IMG/VR virus record: IMGVR_UViG_3300042391_000634 | Coordinates: 62,001-126,000 of that record | DNA length: 64,000 bases | Reading direction: 5' to 3' (one strand) | DNA from: a virus | Shown: in pieces, positions 33,010-42,135 of the stretch | Position numbering within the stretch: position 1 is the stretch's first letter | Layout: each line of letters begins with the position of its first letter | Notes under the pieces: generated by a model | Databases searched by the model: none | Told to the model about the DNA's origin: nothing | The model's input: only the letters and a program-made list of their open reading frames with translations | Position numbers and translations under genes: made by a program

Positions 33010-35619
33010 ATGAAGAAACTATTAGTAGTATTATTTTTATTTATATCATTTTTAGGGTTTGGTCAGTCAGTAACGGCCCCAGACCCTAAATCATTTACTG
33101 TGAATACCACAGGACAAGACGCTAGTGGATTTTCATTAAGTGGATTTAGTGCAACATCTACTTTATTAGCTTCAATCAGTTTAGTTAATCCACCATCGGG
33201 AACTACATTCTATCTTAACACAACAACAGGTTTAATTGCCGCAAGTGGATTTACTTTAAGTGGTAATAAAACACGTTTAGTGGTAACTGGAACGATGGCA
33301 AGTATTAATACCGCATTAGCATCTCTAAAAATAAATACAGGAACAATAATAGGAGACATAAATATTTCAGTAGCAACAACTGTCAATCCCGTTGGGTTTT
33401 ATTATAATGGAGTAAACGGACATTTTTACAAACCGGTAACTACTGGTACAACATATACAAACGCAAGATCATCATCACTATTAACAACATTCAAAGGACA
33501 GACGGGTTATTTACTAACACTAACATCATCATCGGAAGATTTATTTATTCAAGCTAATGTACCACAATCAAATATATGGTTTGCGGCAACGGATGAAGTA
33601 ACTGATGGAACTTGGGTAATTGATGCGGGTCCTGAAAAGGGGACTGTGATGAAAACATCCAACGGACCAACTGCCGGAAACCGACCAGGTGTATATAATA
33701 ATTGGGCAAATGGTGAACCAAACGGATATAATCATAGTGAGGATTATGCGGTAACAAAATGGAATGGTAACCAATGGAATGATTTATCAAACAATTGGAG
33801 TAACCCATATGTAATTGAATATGGAACTTGGTCTAATCCCGATGATGCTACATTTACAGAATTTTATACCAATTCAGTAACACATTCAAACGGAGAAACT
33901 ATAAAAGCATTATTTGGATTTAAGTTTAATACTTCAATAGATAAAACAAAATTCTTAGCACAGATATTCAAAAGAAACGACACATATTCAAATTGGGCGG
34001 CGGCGGATGGTTATAAATCATTGAGTGGTTTGGGTAAAGTATTTCTTTCAAACCAAATAGATACTTCAAAGATTTATACAACTGGCATTCCATTAACAGC
34101 AGGAACATCCGATATGCAACAATTTAATGAATCGGATATTGGTAAGATATATAGAATAACAATAACAGGTACAACAGGTGGAGCAATATGGGGAACTGAT
34201 ATCTATACAAGTGATTCATATATTTCAGCTGCAGCGGTACATGCTGGTGTAATATCAAACGGACAAACAAAAGAAGTTTATATTAAAGTAGTGCAAGGAT
34301 TAAATGAATATATCGGATCAACTCGTAATGGAGTATCAACATCTGGTTATGGTGGTTGGGGGTTAAGTTATCAATTCGTATCAGCACCGGCATCATATAA
34401 AGCAACTATATCACCAGGAGGTGTTGAATGGTCTTATACAAATCCAAATGCAAGTTGGTTAAATGGTAATAGTAGATTGTTAATTGACATGAGACAAGTT
34501 GGAAGTATAGATCCAACTAAAATATCAAATGTAAAAATATTAGATGCATATGATGGACCGGTTACATACACATCTCATGATGCTAATGGTTGGGCAATAT
34601 ACACAGTTCCATCTCCATTAACAAAGGTAACTGACGGAACTTCGGCGTATAATCAATATATTAGAAATATGAATGGTTCAAATACCGAATATGCATTTGC
34701 ATGTGGTATTGGACTTACTCAACAAGGTGCGTTCAAACAACACAAAATGGAATTACAAGAATATGATAGTACACAATTAAAAACTTTATATAATAGTATT
34801 GTAACAGTATCAGATGTGTATTTGGCGTTTAAGGAATTGGCAAATGGCGGTATATTCGGAAATCAAAGTGGTAATGAATTTGGGTATGGTATTCAATATA
34901 AAAACGCAGATGTAAATGACGATGGTTTATTTAATGAAGCGGATTGTTTCAAATTATTACAAAACTTAACAGGTGTTCAAGATTTAGTTAGTAGTTACAC
35001 CTTAGATAATACAATACGTTTAATACCTGATTCAATTTATAATAAAATTGGTAAATCTACTTGGAAATCGTTTCAAAATTTTTCAGGAAAAACTTATAAT
35101 TTTAGTTTATTAGATAATGTAATAAGTTATAACTACGATTTGGCTGTTAGTTGGAAAGGTGACGTAAACTTATCTCATTCAGCAACTCCCCCGTCAAATA
35201 ATATTACAACGATGACAGTTAGAACATCAATGAGTACACCAATATCAACTGACATCAACGCATCTATTATGACCGAAGTAATTGGTGATAGTGTTTATGC
35301 TTACATCACATTTGACCCATTACAACAAAACGTGGTAGGAACTCAATTTCAATTAAACTATGATAATTCGGTCTTAAATTTTAAAGGAATACAATTTACC
35401 ACAAAAGGTTCACCTACCAACTATGCAACCAACAAGGGTAATTACATTAATTTAGGTTCGTTGGTAAGTGATGGTAGTACAAGTTTGGATAACACAACAA
35501 CATATAAGATTTCATTTTCGGCAAATACAAAATTGGATAACATATTGGGTTTAATTTCAATAGGTTCAACGGATGCGGTTAATAAAGATGGAAAATCATT
35601 AAAAATAAAAATAAATTAA
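33010..35619 (+). CDS. Exported C-type-lectin adhesin with dockerin-like and cohesin-like domains
   Basis: 869 residues. Signal peptide 1-19 (FISFLGFGQ end). Residues about 130-272 form a C-type lectin-like domain with NNWANGEPNGYNHSEDYAV (the EPN-type sugar-binding motif), WNDL and PYVIEYG. About 634-646 is a Ca2+-loop, DVNDDGLFNEADC, of dockerin type. About 745-869 is cohesin-like (GTQFQLNYDNSVLNFKGI). It probably binds carbohydrate at the cell surface. An exported lectin is unusual for a phage late protein, since virion fibres are not normally exported. Confidence 0.8.
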   Translation: MKKLLVVLFLFISFLGFGQSVTAPDPKSFTVNTTGQDASGFSLSGFSATSTLLASISLVNPPSGTTFYLNTTTGLIAASGFTLSGNKTRLVVTGTMASINTALASLKINTGTIIGDINISVATTVNPVGFYYNGVNGHFYKPVTTGTTYTNARSSSLLTTFKGQTGYLLTLTSSSEDLFIQANVPQSNIWFAATDEVTDGTWVIDAGPEKGTVMKTSNGPTAGNRPGVYNNWANGEPNGYNHSEDYAVTKWNGNQWNDLSNNWSNPYVIEYGTWSNPDDATFTEFYTNSVTHSNGETIKALFGFKFNTSIDKTKFLAQIFKRNDTYSNWAAADGYKSLSGLGKVFLSNQIDTSKIYTTGIPLTAGTSDMQQFNESDIGKIYRITITGTTGGAIWGTDIYTSDSYISAAAVHAGVISNGQTKEVYIKVVQGLNEYIGSTRNGVSTSGYGGWGLSYQFVSAPASYKATISPGGVEWSYTNPNASWLNGNSRLLIDMRQVGSIDPTKISNVKILDAYDGPVTYTSHDANGWAIYTVPSPLTKVTDGTSAYNQYIRNMNGSNTEYAFACGIGLTQQGAFKQHKMELQEYDSTQLKTLYNSIVTVSDVYLAFKELANGGIFGNQSGNEFGYGIQYKNADVNDDGLFNEADCFKLLQNLTGVQDLVSSYTLDNTIRLIPDSIYNKIGKSTWKSFQNFSGKTYNFSLLDNVISYNYDLAVSWKGDVNLSHSATPPSNNITTMTVRTSMSTPISTDINASIMTEVIGDSVYAYITFDPLQQNVVGTQFQLNYDNSVLNFKGIQFTTKGSPTNYATNKGNYINLGSLVSDGSTSLDNTTTYKISFSANTKLDNILGLISIGSTDAVNKDGKSLKIKIN

Positions 35620-35624
35620 AAATT

Positions 35625-35906
35625 ATGGAATTTAATTTTGGATATGATGAAATGAAAAATTTTATCATTAAAAGTGGAAAATATAAAATTGTAAATGTTA
35701 AGTGTTTTAATCAAGTTCCTGGTAACTGGTATAATGGTTTCCGATATACGGAAGAAGAAGTATATGTAGAAGTGGCTTATCTAATAGATGATATTGAAAC
35801 TGAAAAATGGTTATTTAATGATGGATATAAACGAAAAGATATTCTGCAGGGGAGGATTGAATTAGCTTTTCACACAGAGATGAAAAATAAACTATTAAAT
35901 TTATAA
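35625..35906 (+). CDS. Unknown small protein
   Basis: 93 residues, no signal peptide, mixed alpha/beta (YKIVNVKCFNQVPGNWYNGFRYTEEEVYVEVAYL). It lies 6 nt after the lectin gene and 5 nt before the barrel gene, so it is in the same unit. Confidence 0.65.
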   Translation: MEFNFGYDEMKNFIIKSGKYKIVNVKCFNQVPGNWYNGFRYTEEEVYVEVAYLIDDIETEKWLFNDGYKRKDILQGRIELAFHTEMKNKLLNL

Positions 35907-35911
35907 TATAA

Positions 35912-36799
35912 GTGAAAAAAATATTATTAATTATATCATTAGTTTTAATTGGTTTTGTTGCAAACGCACAAACGCCTGATACATTACAACTATCAGCAAA
36001 AGAATTATTTGGAGAAAGTGGTGATTGGAATAACTTAGGTATATTAGAGTCGTATATTGATTTTTCAAAAGATGTTCTTTCATCCTCAAATTTATCAGTA
36101 GGTGTAATTGGAAAACAAGTATCTACTACCTTAAATTTAGGATATAGTAAATCATCTAAAAATGGTAAATGGGGTCACTCATTCGCATCATCAATAAATC
36201 CTATATGGAATTATTATGGAGTAGGATATGGGTTCAGTAGAAATACGAATACAAGAACTACTACATTACAATCATTTTATTCAACCGATTTTGATTTTCA
36301 AAAAGATATTTCTCTATCATTTATTGATGTATTCAGAACTAAAAAGTTTGGAACATTTGGTTATAGTGTGATTGCGTCAAAATCGTTTTGGGGAAGTTAT
36401 CAAGGTCAATGGGAAGGAAAATATATAGTAGATGAAAATGGTGATTTTAAAGATTTAATATATCCACAAATGCCATCATCAAGTCAAATTAGTTATAGAG
36501 GTATGGCAATGTATACGTATACATTCAAAACAAAGAGAGTAAACATCTCACCACAAATATTTGCAATGAGTGATATCTACAAAGTATTCAAAGATGGGAC
36601 TGAATCGGATTTAGCATATGTGGATGATTTCAATTTGGACTTATATTATGGCACATCTATTGATTGGAAAATAACTAAAAAATTTGTATTGAATACTAAT
36701 GTTAGATATAACACAACTTGGGATAAATTAAGTGAATCGGTTGGGTATAAAAAGAGTAATCCAATTCTATTTATGATAGGAACAAACTTTCAATTTTAA
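35912..36799 (+). CDS. Outer-membrane beta-barrel protein (GTG start)
   Basis: 295 residues, start GTG 35912. Signal peptide KKILLIISLVLIGFVANAQ. Alternating hydrophobic strands through to a terminal Phe (LFMIGTNFQF), typical of outer-membrane barrels. The C-terminal half is related to the end of the 42977 protein (VNISPQIFAMSDIY with LTVSPQVFTMFSPI; similar final strands). It may change host permeability or receptor state; the role is inferred. Confidence 0.75.
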   Translation: MKKILLIISLVLIGFVANAQTPDTLQLSAKELFGESGDWNNLGILESYIDFSKDVLSSSNLSVGVIGKQVSTTLNLGYSKSSKNGKWGHSFASSINPIWNYYGVGYGFSRNTNTRTTTLQSFYSTDFDFQKDISLSFIDVFRTKKFGTFGYSVIASKSFWGSYQGQWEGKYIVDENGDFKDLIYPQMPSSSQISYRGMAMYTYTFKTKRVNISPQIFAMSDIYKVFKDGTESDLAYVDDFNLDLYYGTSIDWKITKKFVLNTNVRYNTTWDKLSESVGYKKSNPILFMIGTNFQF

Positions 36800-36802
36800 A
36801 AT

Positions 36803-37156
36803 ATGAAACGTATTAAAATTATATTATTGTGTTGTTTGGTTTTTATATTATCATGTAAAAAAACGATTCCGTTTACACCTGTGTCACCGACAAATGTGGA
36901 ATTTTTCTCCTTATCTGAAAATAAGGTAAAAAACGGGGATGTTATTAATATTAATTTAACTACAGTAGGAACATATACTTTAACAATGATTGACACGGTT
37001 CAAAACCAAGTAGTATCAAGGGAAAGATTTACTGGTAAAGTAGGATTAAACTCTCTTAAAATATTTACTAATACCTTACCGACAAAAAACCTAAGTGTCG
37101 TATTAAAGGATCAAAATAATAATCAAATAGGTAAAACAAGAATAATTATAAATTAA
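36803..37156 (+). CDS. Lipoprotein
   Basis: 117 residues. Lipobox LVFILSC at residues 12-18, then an Ig-like beta domain (NGDVININLTTVGTYTLTMID). It lies 4 nt after the barrel gene. Probably surface- or periplasm-anchored; related in layout to the following lipoprotein. Confidence 0.75.
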   Translation: MKRIKIILLCCLVFILSCKKTIPFTPVSPTNVEFFSLSENKVKNGDVININLTTVGTYTLTMIDTVQNQVVSRERFTGKVGLNSLKIFTNTLPTKNLSVVLKDQNNNQIGKTRIIIN

Positions 37157-37168
37157 AAAAGACAAAAA

Positions 37169-37537
37169 ATGAAAAAAGTATCTCTCGTACTCTTTGGATT
37201 AATCTTCCTTGTTGGTTGTAGAAAAGTAGACATACCAATGCAACCACAAGTGATTAGCGACAACCTTAAAATCTCAAGTTCAGTGGGATTAAAATTAGAA
37301 ACTTCATTTATAACAAATGAAGTTGCGATGAACATAAAAAGTGATGTTGCACAAACCGTAACCGTTAAGATTTTTGATATTTCCAACAGAGTGGTATCAA
37401 AATCAACAAGTGAGGTTAAGGTTGGTGATAACATTTTAAGGGTGTATACATCCGCTTTACCGTCTTCATCATATAGGATTGCATTATATGATGTTGCGGG
37501 TAATATGTTAGGAATTACTGATTTTAATAAAATTTAA
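37169..37537 (+). CDS. Lipoprotein with T9SS sorting-domain-like beta fold
   Basis: 122 residues. Lipobox IFLVGC. The C-terminal part VTVKIFDISNRVVSKSTSEV, then LPSSSYRIALYDVAGNMLG, resembles the type IX secretion C-terminal sorting fold of Bacteroidota. A true T9SS signal on a lipoprotein would be unusual, so it may only share the fold. Confidence 0.7.
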   Translation: MKKVSLVLFGLIFLVGCRKVDIPMQPQVISDNLKISSSVGLKLETSFITNEVAMNIKSDVAQTVTVKIFDISNRVVSKSTSEVKVGDNILRVYTSALPSSSYRIALYDVAGNMLGITDFNKI

Positions 37538-37569
37538 GATAATTATATAAAGACAAAAAACACAAAATT

Positions 37570-37884
37570 ATGGCAGAAGAACAAGAAAAATCAGAAAGTA
37601 CCGGTGGTTCAATTAAGAACATAATTATCGGTTTAGTAAGCACTATCACATTAGGTGTGGGTGGTTGGTTTACAACAAAATTAACAGGTGGTGACGAAAA
37701 AGAGGCTCCCGTTCAACAAGCGGCACCTGTAATCAACATTACCAATTCACAAACTCAACAAGCGAGTGGTGGTAAAACTGTAATCATTAACAAAGGTGGA
37801 GACGGTAGTGCTAAACCTGTACCAGCACCAAAACCTAAGAAAAAAGAAGGTGATGAGTTTAAAGAAGAGGCACCTAAGTGGTAA
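37570..37884 (+). CDS. Single-pass membrane protein with Pro/Lys tail
   Basis: 104 residues. One helix at about 15-35 (IKNIIIGLVSTITLGVGGWF), then a Gln/Ala/Gly-rich stretch and a Lys/Pro/Glu tail (PVPAPKPKKKEGDEFKE). It may be a spanin-like or holin-associated small protein, or a membrane anchor. The leader contains AAAGACAAAAAAC, as before neighbouring genes. Confidence 0.6.
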   Translation: MAEEQEKSESTGGSIKNIIIGLVSTITLGVGGWFTTKLTGGDEKEAPVQQAAPVINITNSQTQQASGGKTVIINKGGDGSAKPVPAPKPKKKEGDEFKEEAPKW

Positions 37885-37909
37885 TTTAACATAAAAAAAT
37901 TTATATAAA

Positions 37910-38530
37910 ATGGCAGACAAACAACCACCAAGTGGTTTTAAGGATTTATTAAGTAATATGATGGCCAGACGATGGTACATCACAGCATTGGTATTGGGTG
38001 GATTTATGTTAATTATAGGGGGTATGTTCTTCGCTATATTAAGTAAATCGGAAATAGCAGGAGAATGGAAAGAACTTTTATTATTGTTATTGGGTGCGTT
38101 CATCGGTAGTTATGGTAAAATCATTGACTATTGGTTTAGTGATACTGATAAGGATAAGATGTTAGTTCAGAAAATGGATGAGGAGGATGGTACAACATTA
38201 AGTAATACTGCGGATTTACCTGTAACTCCACCAAATAATACTCCATTAATACCTGATGCGTTTGTACAAGCAGCAAAAAATGCACATGAAATCAATTTAA
38301 TAGAAGCCAACAAACCAAAAGAAGAAATTAAAGTTGAATCACCAAAACCAACACCGAGAACTGGTGTTGAAGTAGATGAAGATGGTGATGGAACTATGGA
38401 TGGTATTGATTTTGACGGTGACGGAAAAATTGACATATATTTCGCACACAGACAATGTGAACACGTATGGGGTGATTTAGATGGTGATGGTACTGAAGAG
38501 TGTTTAAAATGTGGTAAAATAAAAGATTAA
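37910..38530 (+). CDS. Membrane protein with DxDGDG repeats and Cys motif
   Basis: 206 residues. Two transmembrane segments (about 23-70), then a Pro/Glu-rich linker, then three Asp-rich Ca2+-binding-like loops (DEDGDGTMDG, DFDGDGKID, DLDGDGTEE) and a zinc- or disulfide-type CEHVW...CLKCGK. The function is unknown. Confidence 0.65.
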   Translation: MADKQPPSGFKDLLSNMMARRWYITALVLGGFMLIIGGMFFAILSKSEIAGEWKELLLLLLGAFIGSYGKIIDYWFSDTDKDKMLVQKMDEEDGTTLSNTADLPVTPPNNTPLIPDAFVQAAKNAHEINLIEANKPKEEIKVESPKPTPRTGVEVDEDGDGTMDGIDFDGDGKIDIYFAHRQCEHVWGDLDGDGTEECLKCGKIKD

Positions 38531-38586
38531 AATGTAGAAATACATACGGAAGGATAAAATAAACAAAAGACAAAAAATAAAAAACT

Positions 38587-38835
38587 ATGACATTTAAACA
38601 ATGGGTTATTGAACTTTTCAAAGATGAAAGAGGTTCTATTTCAGTTAAACCAGTTATTGCATTTATAGGAGCATTATTCCTATGTGTTACTATGGTTTTA
38701 AATTCGTTCTCTCACGCGGATTTTGCTCCATCACCTGAATTGGTGAATGCGGTGATGTTAATCACGGGAATCGGAATGGGTGCAGATACTTTGGATAAAT
38801 TCTCTCACAAAAAGAAAGAAGAAACAGAAGGTTAA
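38587..38835 (+). CDS. Holin-like small membrane protein
   Basis: 82 residues, two hydrophobic helices (VIAFIGALFLCVTMVLNSF and LVNAVMLITGIGMGADTL) and a charged Lys/Glu tail. Fits a class II holin in size and topology. The terminator directly after it marks the end of the first part of the block. The endolysin gene is 37 kb away. Confidence 0.6.
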   Translation: MTFKQWVIELFKDERGSISVKPVIAFIGALFLCVTMVLNSFSHADFAPSPELVNAVMLITGIGMGADTLDKFSHKKKEETEG

Positions 38836-38842
38836 TACGAAA

Positions 38843-38866
38843 GGGAGTTAAAAACTCCCTTTTTTT
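38843..38866 (+). terminator. Rho-independent terminator
   Basis: GGGAGTT/AACTCCC stem followed by T7 on the plus strand. Confidence 0.85.
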
Positions 38867-38868
38867 AT

Positions 38869-38877
38869 GTATTTATA
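38869..38877 (+). promoter_or_regulatory. Late-type promoter box GTATTTATA
   Basis: GTATTTATA 10 nt upstream of the 38888 ATG, directly after the terminator. Confidence 0.6.
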
Positions 38878-38887
38878 TTAAAAGAAT

Positions 38888-39961
38888 ATGATAAAAGAAC
38901 AAATTCCTACAGGTTGGCAAGGTGGTTTTCCCTCTGAAAATCAAAATCAAATGCTATATCCTACTACAGATTTAACTTCATTACCTATGTTAGGTAATAT
39001 GGATAACATTAATTTACTACAAAGACAATGGGGTGTTAAATGGCCAATGTTTAGTTGGAATACCCTAAATGGGGAAAAAGACCCAAAACGTTGTTATGTA
39101 CAATTTGCTCCTTATATTTCAAGAATAGGATATACCAATGAAGGTAGAATTTATTCCATAATCTGTCCTCAACAAGGGATGTGGATTGGAGATGAGATTT
39201 GTATCAATGTGGAAGTAACAGTTACGGGACAAAGAGGATGGGTTAATGAAGACACAAAGGAAATTGCTGCGGATATGATGGTTGAGGGAAAAATTTGGTT
39301 AACACCAGGTGAAAATCAAGGTGGTCTATTAAGAGCAATTTGGCCATTATTAAAATACAGTTCTCGTAAGTATCCTATCAACAAAGAAAATGCTATTCGT
39401 GTTTTAACACATCTACCAGGAAATCCTAAAGAACCTATATTTCAACTCGGAAAGGGTTTATCACCAAGATTTAAGAATCCTGATTTTGCCATAAAGGAAG
39501 AAGCATATAGTACAGGACATATCAATGTAGAAATAGGAGGAATGGTAACAACAAGTGATCACAAATTAGATAAGTTTAATCAATACTTTTTAAATCTTTT
39601 TAACTTAGGTACGGGTAATATGTTACAAAAGGGTAATGTATTATCGTGGAATTTATTTTTTGATTCACCTGAATTAGTTTCAGTTCCTGAATGGCAAAAT
39701 CACGCTGACTATTGGCGTACTTCCATAGGTGCACATCACGGTTCACCAGGTGGTGAGGGAACAAGTCCAAGATATTTTGATGGAACCTATTTTGATACCA
39801 AAAATTTCGCCATTAAAGAGGTCATAAAAGATATTTTAGAACACGTTGTAAAAAACTCCACATTGAGAAAGGGTTTAATATTACTTGTAGAATATTGTCC
39901 TAAAACAATATTTGATATATTCTTAAAGAAAGGTGATCAATCTAAAACAAAAACACAATAA
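38888..39961 (+). CDS. Unknown virion-like protein
   Basis: 357 residues, no signal peptide, Trp/Pro/Gly-rich (PTGWQGGFPSENQNQMLYP, VKWPMFSWNTLNG). No family recognised. Its promoter is late-type and it precedes the tail-collar gene, so a tail or fibre component is plausible. Confidence 0.7.
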   Translation: MIKEQIPTGWQGGFPSENQNQMLYPTTDLTSLPMLGNMDNINLLQRQWGVKWPMFSWNTLNGEKDPKRCYVQFAPYISRIGYTNEGRIYSIICPQQGMWIGDEICINVEVTVTGQRGWVNEDTKEIAADMMVEGKIWLTPGENQGGLLRAIWPLLKYSSRKYPINKENAIRVLTHLPGNPKEPIFQLGKGLSPRFKNPDFAIKEEAYSTGHINVEIGGMVTTSDHKLDKFNQYFLNLFNLGTGNMLQKGNVLSWNLFFDSPELVSVPEWQNHADYWRTSIGAHHGSPGGEGTSPRYFDGTYFDTKNFAIKEVIKDILEHVVKNSTLRKGLILLVEYCPKTIFDIFLKKGDQSKTKTQ

Positions 39962-39964
39962 ACT

Positions 39965-40201
39965 ATGGAAGAAGAATTAATTGGGTCAATTAAATTATTT
40001 GCAGGGGGCTACGCTCCTCAAGGATATGTAGAATGCAACGGACAATTATTAAACATAAGGGAAAATGAGGCGTTATATGTATTACTGCAAGATAGATACG
40101 GAGCAACACCAAATTTATTTGCAGTACCTAAAATGGAACCACCTATGGATGGTATGAAATACATAATAGCCACTCGTGGTATATGGCCAGCAAGACAGTA
40201 A
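39965..40201 (+). CDS. Short phage tail-collar domain protein
   Basis: 78 residues. LIGSIKLFAGGYAPQGYVEC, then NGQLLNIRENEALYVLLQDRYG and TPNLFAVPKM are the tail-collar (microcystin-dependent protein) signature. Only the collar domain is present. Likely a fibre-tip or adhesin component. Confidence 0.82.
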   Translation: MEEELIGSIKLFAGGYAPQGYVECNGQLLNIRENEALYVLLQDRYGATPNLFAVPKMEPPMDGMKYIIATRGIWPARQ

Positions 40202-40225
40202 TATTATAACAAAAACAAATACACA

Positions 40226-40969
40226 ATGACAAAAAACGAAATACTATACAATGTCGGTTTAACCGAGAAAGTATATTCAGAACAAAAAGACATTGATTTT
40301 AAAGCACAAAGATTAAAATTAATTAAATGGATTGACGATAAAAAAACAGATACACAAGGATTTGTTGCCACAAAGGATAAATCTATCTATATCGTTTGGA
40401 GAGGAAGTTCTTCTAAAAAGGATTTCCAAAACGACGCATCAATTGATAAAGTTCCATTTGTTCAAGATGGTGAAAAAGTTCACATTGGATTTAAATCATC
40501 TTGGGACGCTGTTAAAGACGAAACTTATAAATCATTTGAAAAAGCATTATCCACATTAGGTGGAGAAGGCGAAGTTGATAATATTATTGTTTGTGGACAC
40601 AGTTTGGGTGCTGCAGTTTCTACCTTGTGTGCGTATGAGATATATTCAATTTATAAATCAAATAAGATTATATGTTGTACTATCGGTAGTCCAAGAGTTG
40701 GTAATAAAGTATTCAAACAAAACTTTGATAAATCATCAATTGAATCATTGAGAATCGTTCATAATAACGACGTGGTAACACATTCTCCATATATTGGATA
40801 CTATCACGTCAATCAGATGTTACGTATCGATAGTGAGGGTAATATTAAGAAGTTCATGATTGATTGGGAACGTGCTTGGAATTATTTTAAATCTATGGTA
40901 ACGGGTAAGAACATTAAAGACCACATGACCGATGGATATATCAGTTCATTAAATAAATGGAATCCCTAA
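40226..40969 (+). CDS. Lipase class 3 family protein
   Basis: 247 residues. IIVCGHSLGAAVSTLCAYEI contains the nucleophile elbow G-H-S-L-G near residue 128; TIGSPRVGNKVFKQNF and NNDVVTHSPYIGYYHV supply the Asp and His region. Fold typical of fungal-type class 3 lipases found in phage lysis or surface modules. No signal peptide. May hydrolyse membrane lipids during lysis or entry. Confidence 0.85.
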   Translation: MTKNEILYNVGLTEKVYSEQKDIDFKAQRLKLIKWIDDKKTDTQGFVATKDKSIYIVWRGSSSKKDFQNDASIDKVPFVQDGEKVHIGFKSSWDAVKDETYKSFEKALSTLGGEGEVDNIIVCGHSLGAAVSTLCAYEIYSIYKSNKIICCTIGSPRVGNKVFKQNFDKSSIESLRIVHNNDVVTHSPYIGYYHVNQMLRIDSEGNIKKFMIDWERAWNYFKSMVTGKNIKDHMTDGYISSLNKWNP

Positions 40970-40978
40970 AAAAAATAT

Positions 40979-41698
40979 ATGAAAAAATTATTAATATTAT
41001 TAAGCGTTTGTTTAGTAGGTCTTGTTGCAAATAGTCAAACAATAGGTTCAACAAAAACCGAACAATATAAAGCAGATTTTGAAAAGAAAAGAGACATAAG
41101 TGCGTACATGGACTACGATGGTCCTCAAATACCCATCCAAATACTAAAGGCGGGTATTTCTGATGAGATGTACGAGATGTATCCTGAATTAAAAGAAAAA
41201 CGTGTTGGTTTGGGTGTTGCTAACATTTCAATGGAATACCTTGAAAACTTAAACAGATTCAAATTTACCGAGGATAAGACAGAAATTAAGAATAGGATGG
41301 TAAAACAATTTCAAGCATCTGCGGCAGGTATTTCCGAGAATAAATTAGATGGACGTGGTAAAATCAATTTGGCGAAGTATTTTGTTACGATTGAGTGTTA
41401 TGACTACTCGGTGTCAGAAGATGAAACTATCAACCTAAAAGACGGTATTAAAGACAATATGGTGACTCGTATAGGTCTTCAGGTTAGATTTACTGACGCT
41501 GAGACAGGTGTCTTGTTTGGTGGGTCAGGTTTAGGTGAGGCAACAACAAAAAGAGAACTAACTCTTTTATCCGATGCAACAGTTGACCCAATTAAATTTA
41601 ATCAATCAACAATTAGTATTGCAACGAAGAAAGCTTTAGACATTGCATGCGCTAATATCCTTGATAGAATGATTAAAAAAGGTATATTCACGAAATAA
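40979..41698 (+). CDS. Exported CsgG/HfaB-like protein
   Basis: 239 residues. Signal peptide LLILLSVCLVGLVANSQ. RVGLGVANISMEYLENLNRF, then VTIECYDYSVSEDETINLKDG, then GLQVRFTDAETGVLFGGSGLG and SIATKKALDIACANILDRM match the order of CsgG-type secretion/assembly proteins. No lipobox Cys. Stop and next start overlap (TAATG). Confidence 0.65.
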   Translation: MKKLLILLSVCLVGLVANSQTIGSTKTEQYKADFEKKRDISAYMDYDGPQIPIQILKAGISDEMYEMYPELKEKRVGLGVANISMEYLENLNRFKFTEDKTEIKNRMVKQFQASAAGISENKLDGRGKINLAKYFVTIECYDYSVSEDETINLKDGIKDNMVTRIGLQVRFTDAETGVLFGGSGLGEATTKRELTLLSDATVDPIKFNQSTISIATKKALDIACANILDRMIKKGIFTK

Positions 41699-41931
41699 TG
41701 AAATACGAAGTAGTGGACGTTCCACAAAATAATCCTTGCGAAAATTGTACACCATGTATGAGATTAAAATTAATGGAAATGGGGTTTATACATGGGCAAG
41801 AAATTGAAATAAGTGAAAAGAAACTTGGGCTTTATTTAGTAAATATTATATCCGATGGAGGACAGATAGATTCGACTGTAGCACTCAGACAAGAAGAATT
41901 AGATAGAATATGTTTAAAAGGGGTTTTATAA
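41698..41931 (+). CDS. FeoA-domain protein
   Basis: 77 residues. CMRLKLMEMGFIHGQEIEISE, then ISDGGQIDSTVALRQEELDRI, matches the small SH3-like FeoA domain; a CENCTPC motif precedes it. FeoA partners FeoB in ferrous uptake in bacteria; no FeoB is nearby, so a regulatory role is possible. The stop lies inside the terminator. Confidence 0.75.
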   Translation: MKYEVVDVPQNNPCENCTPCMRLKLMEMGFIHGQEIEISEKKLGLYLVNIISDGGQIDSTVALRQEELDRICLKGVL

Positions 41932-41941
41932 CCCCTTTTTT
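41916..41941 (+). terminator. Rho-independent terminator
   Basis: GGGGTT-ttat-AACCCC stem followed by T6 on the plus strand, just after the FeoA-domain gene. Confidence 0.85.
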
Positions 41942-41942
41942 A

Positions 41943-41951
41943 ATATTTATA
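41943..41951 (+). promoter_or_regulatory. Late-type promoter box ATATTTATA
   Basis: ATATTTATA 4 nt upstream of the 41956 ATG. Confidence 0.5.
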
Positions 41952-41955
41952 TTAT

Positions 41956-42135
41956 ATGAAAAAGTTTAAGAGAGTTCACGACGATAAAGTTTTCTTTGGT
42001 GTGTGCAGTGGTTTAAGTCACCGTACCAATGTTGACCCATTAGTTTGGAGGTTGTTGTTCTTTTTTTTAATATTTTCACCAGTCCCAATAATAACCGGTT
42101 ATTTACTAACCACAATTTTAACTGAAACAGTATGA
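41956..42135 (+). CDS. PspC-domain small membrane protein (59 residues)
   Basis: MKKFKRVHDDKVFFGVCSGL, then a Val-Asp-Pro-Leu-Val-Trp-Arg segment and a transmembrane helix, is a compact PspC domain: the R-x-x-D-x-x-F-x-G-V-C-x-G-L motif is intact. PspC domains sense envelope stress in bacteria. It overlaps the next gene by 4 nt (ATGA). Confidence 0.85.
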   Translation: MKKFKRVHDDKVFFGVCSGLSHRTNVDPLVWRLLFFFLIFSPVPIITGYLLTTILTETV

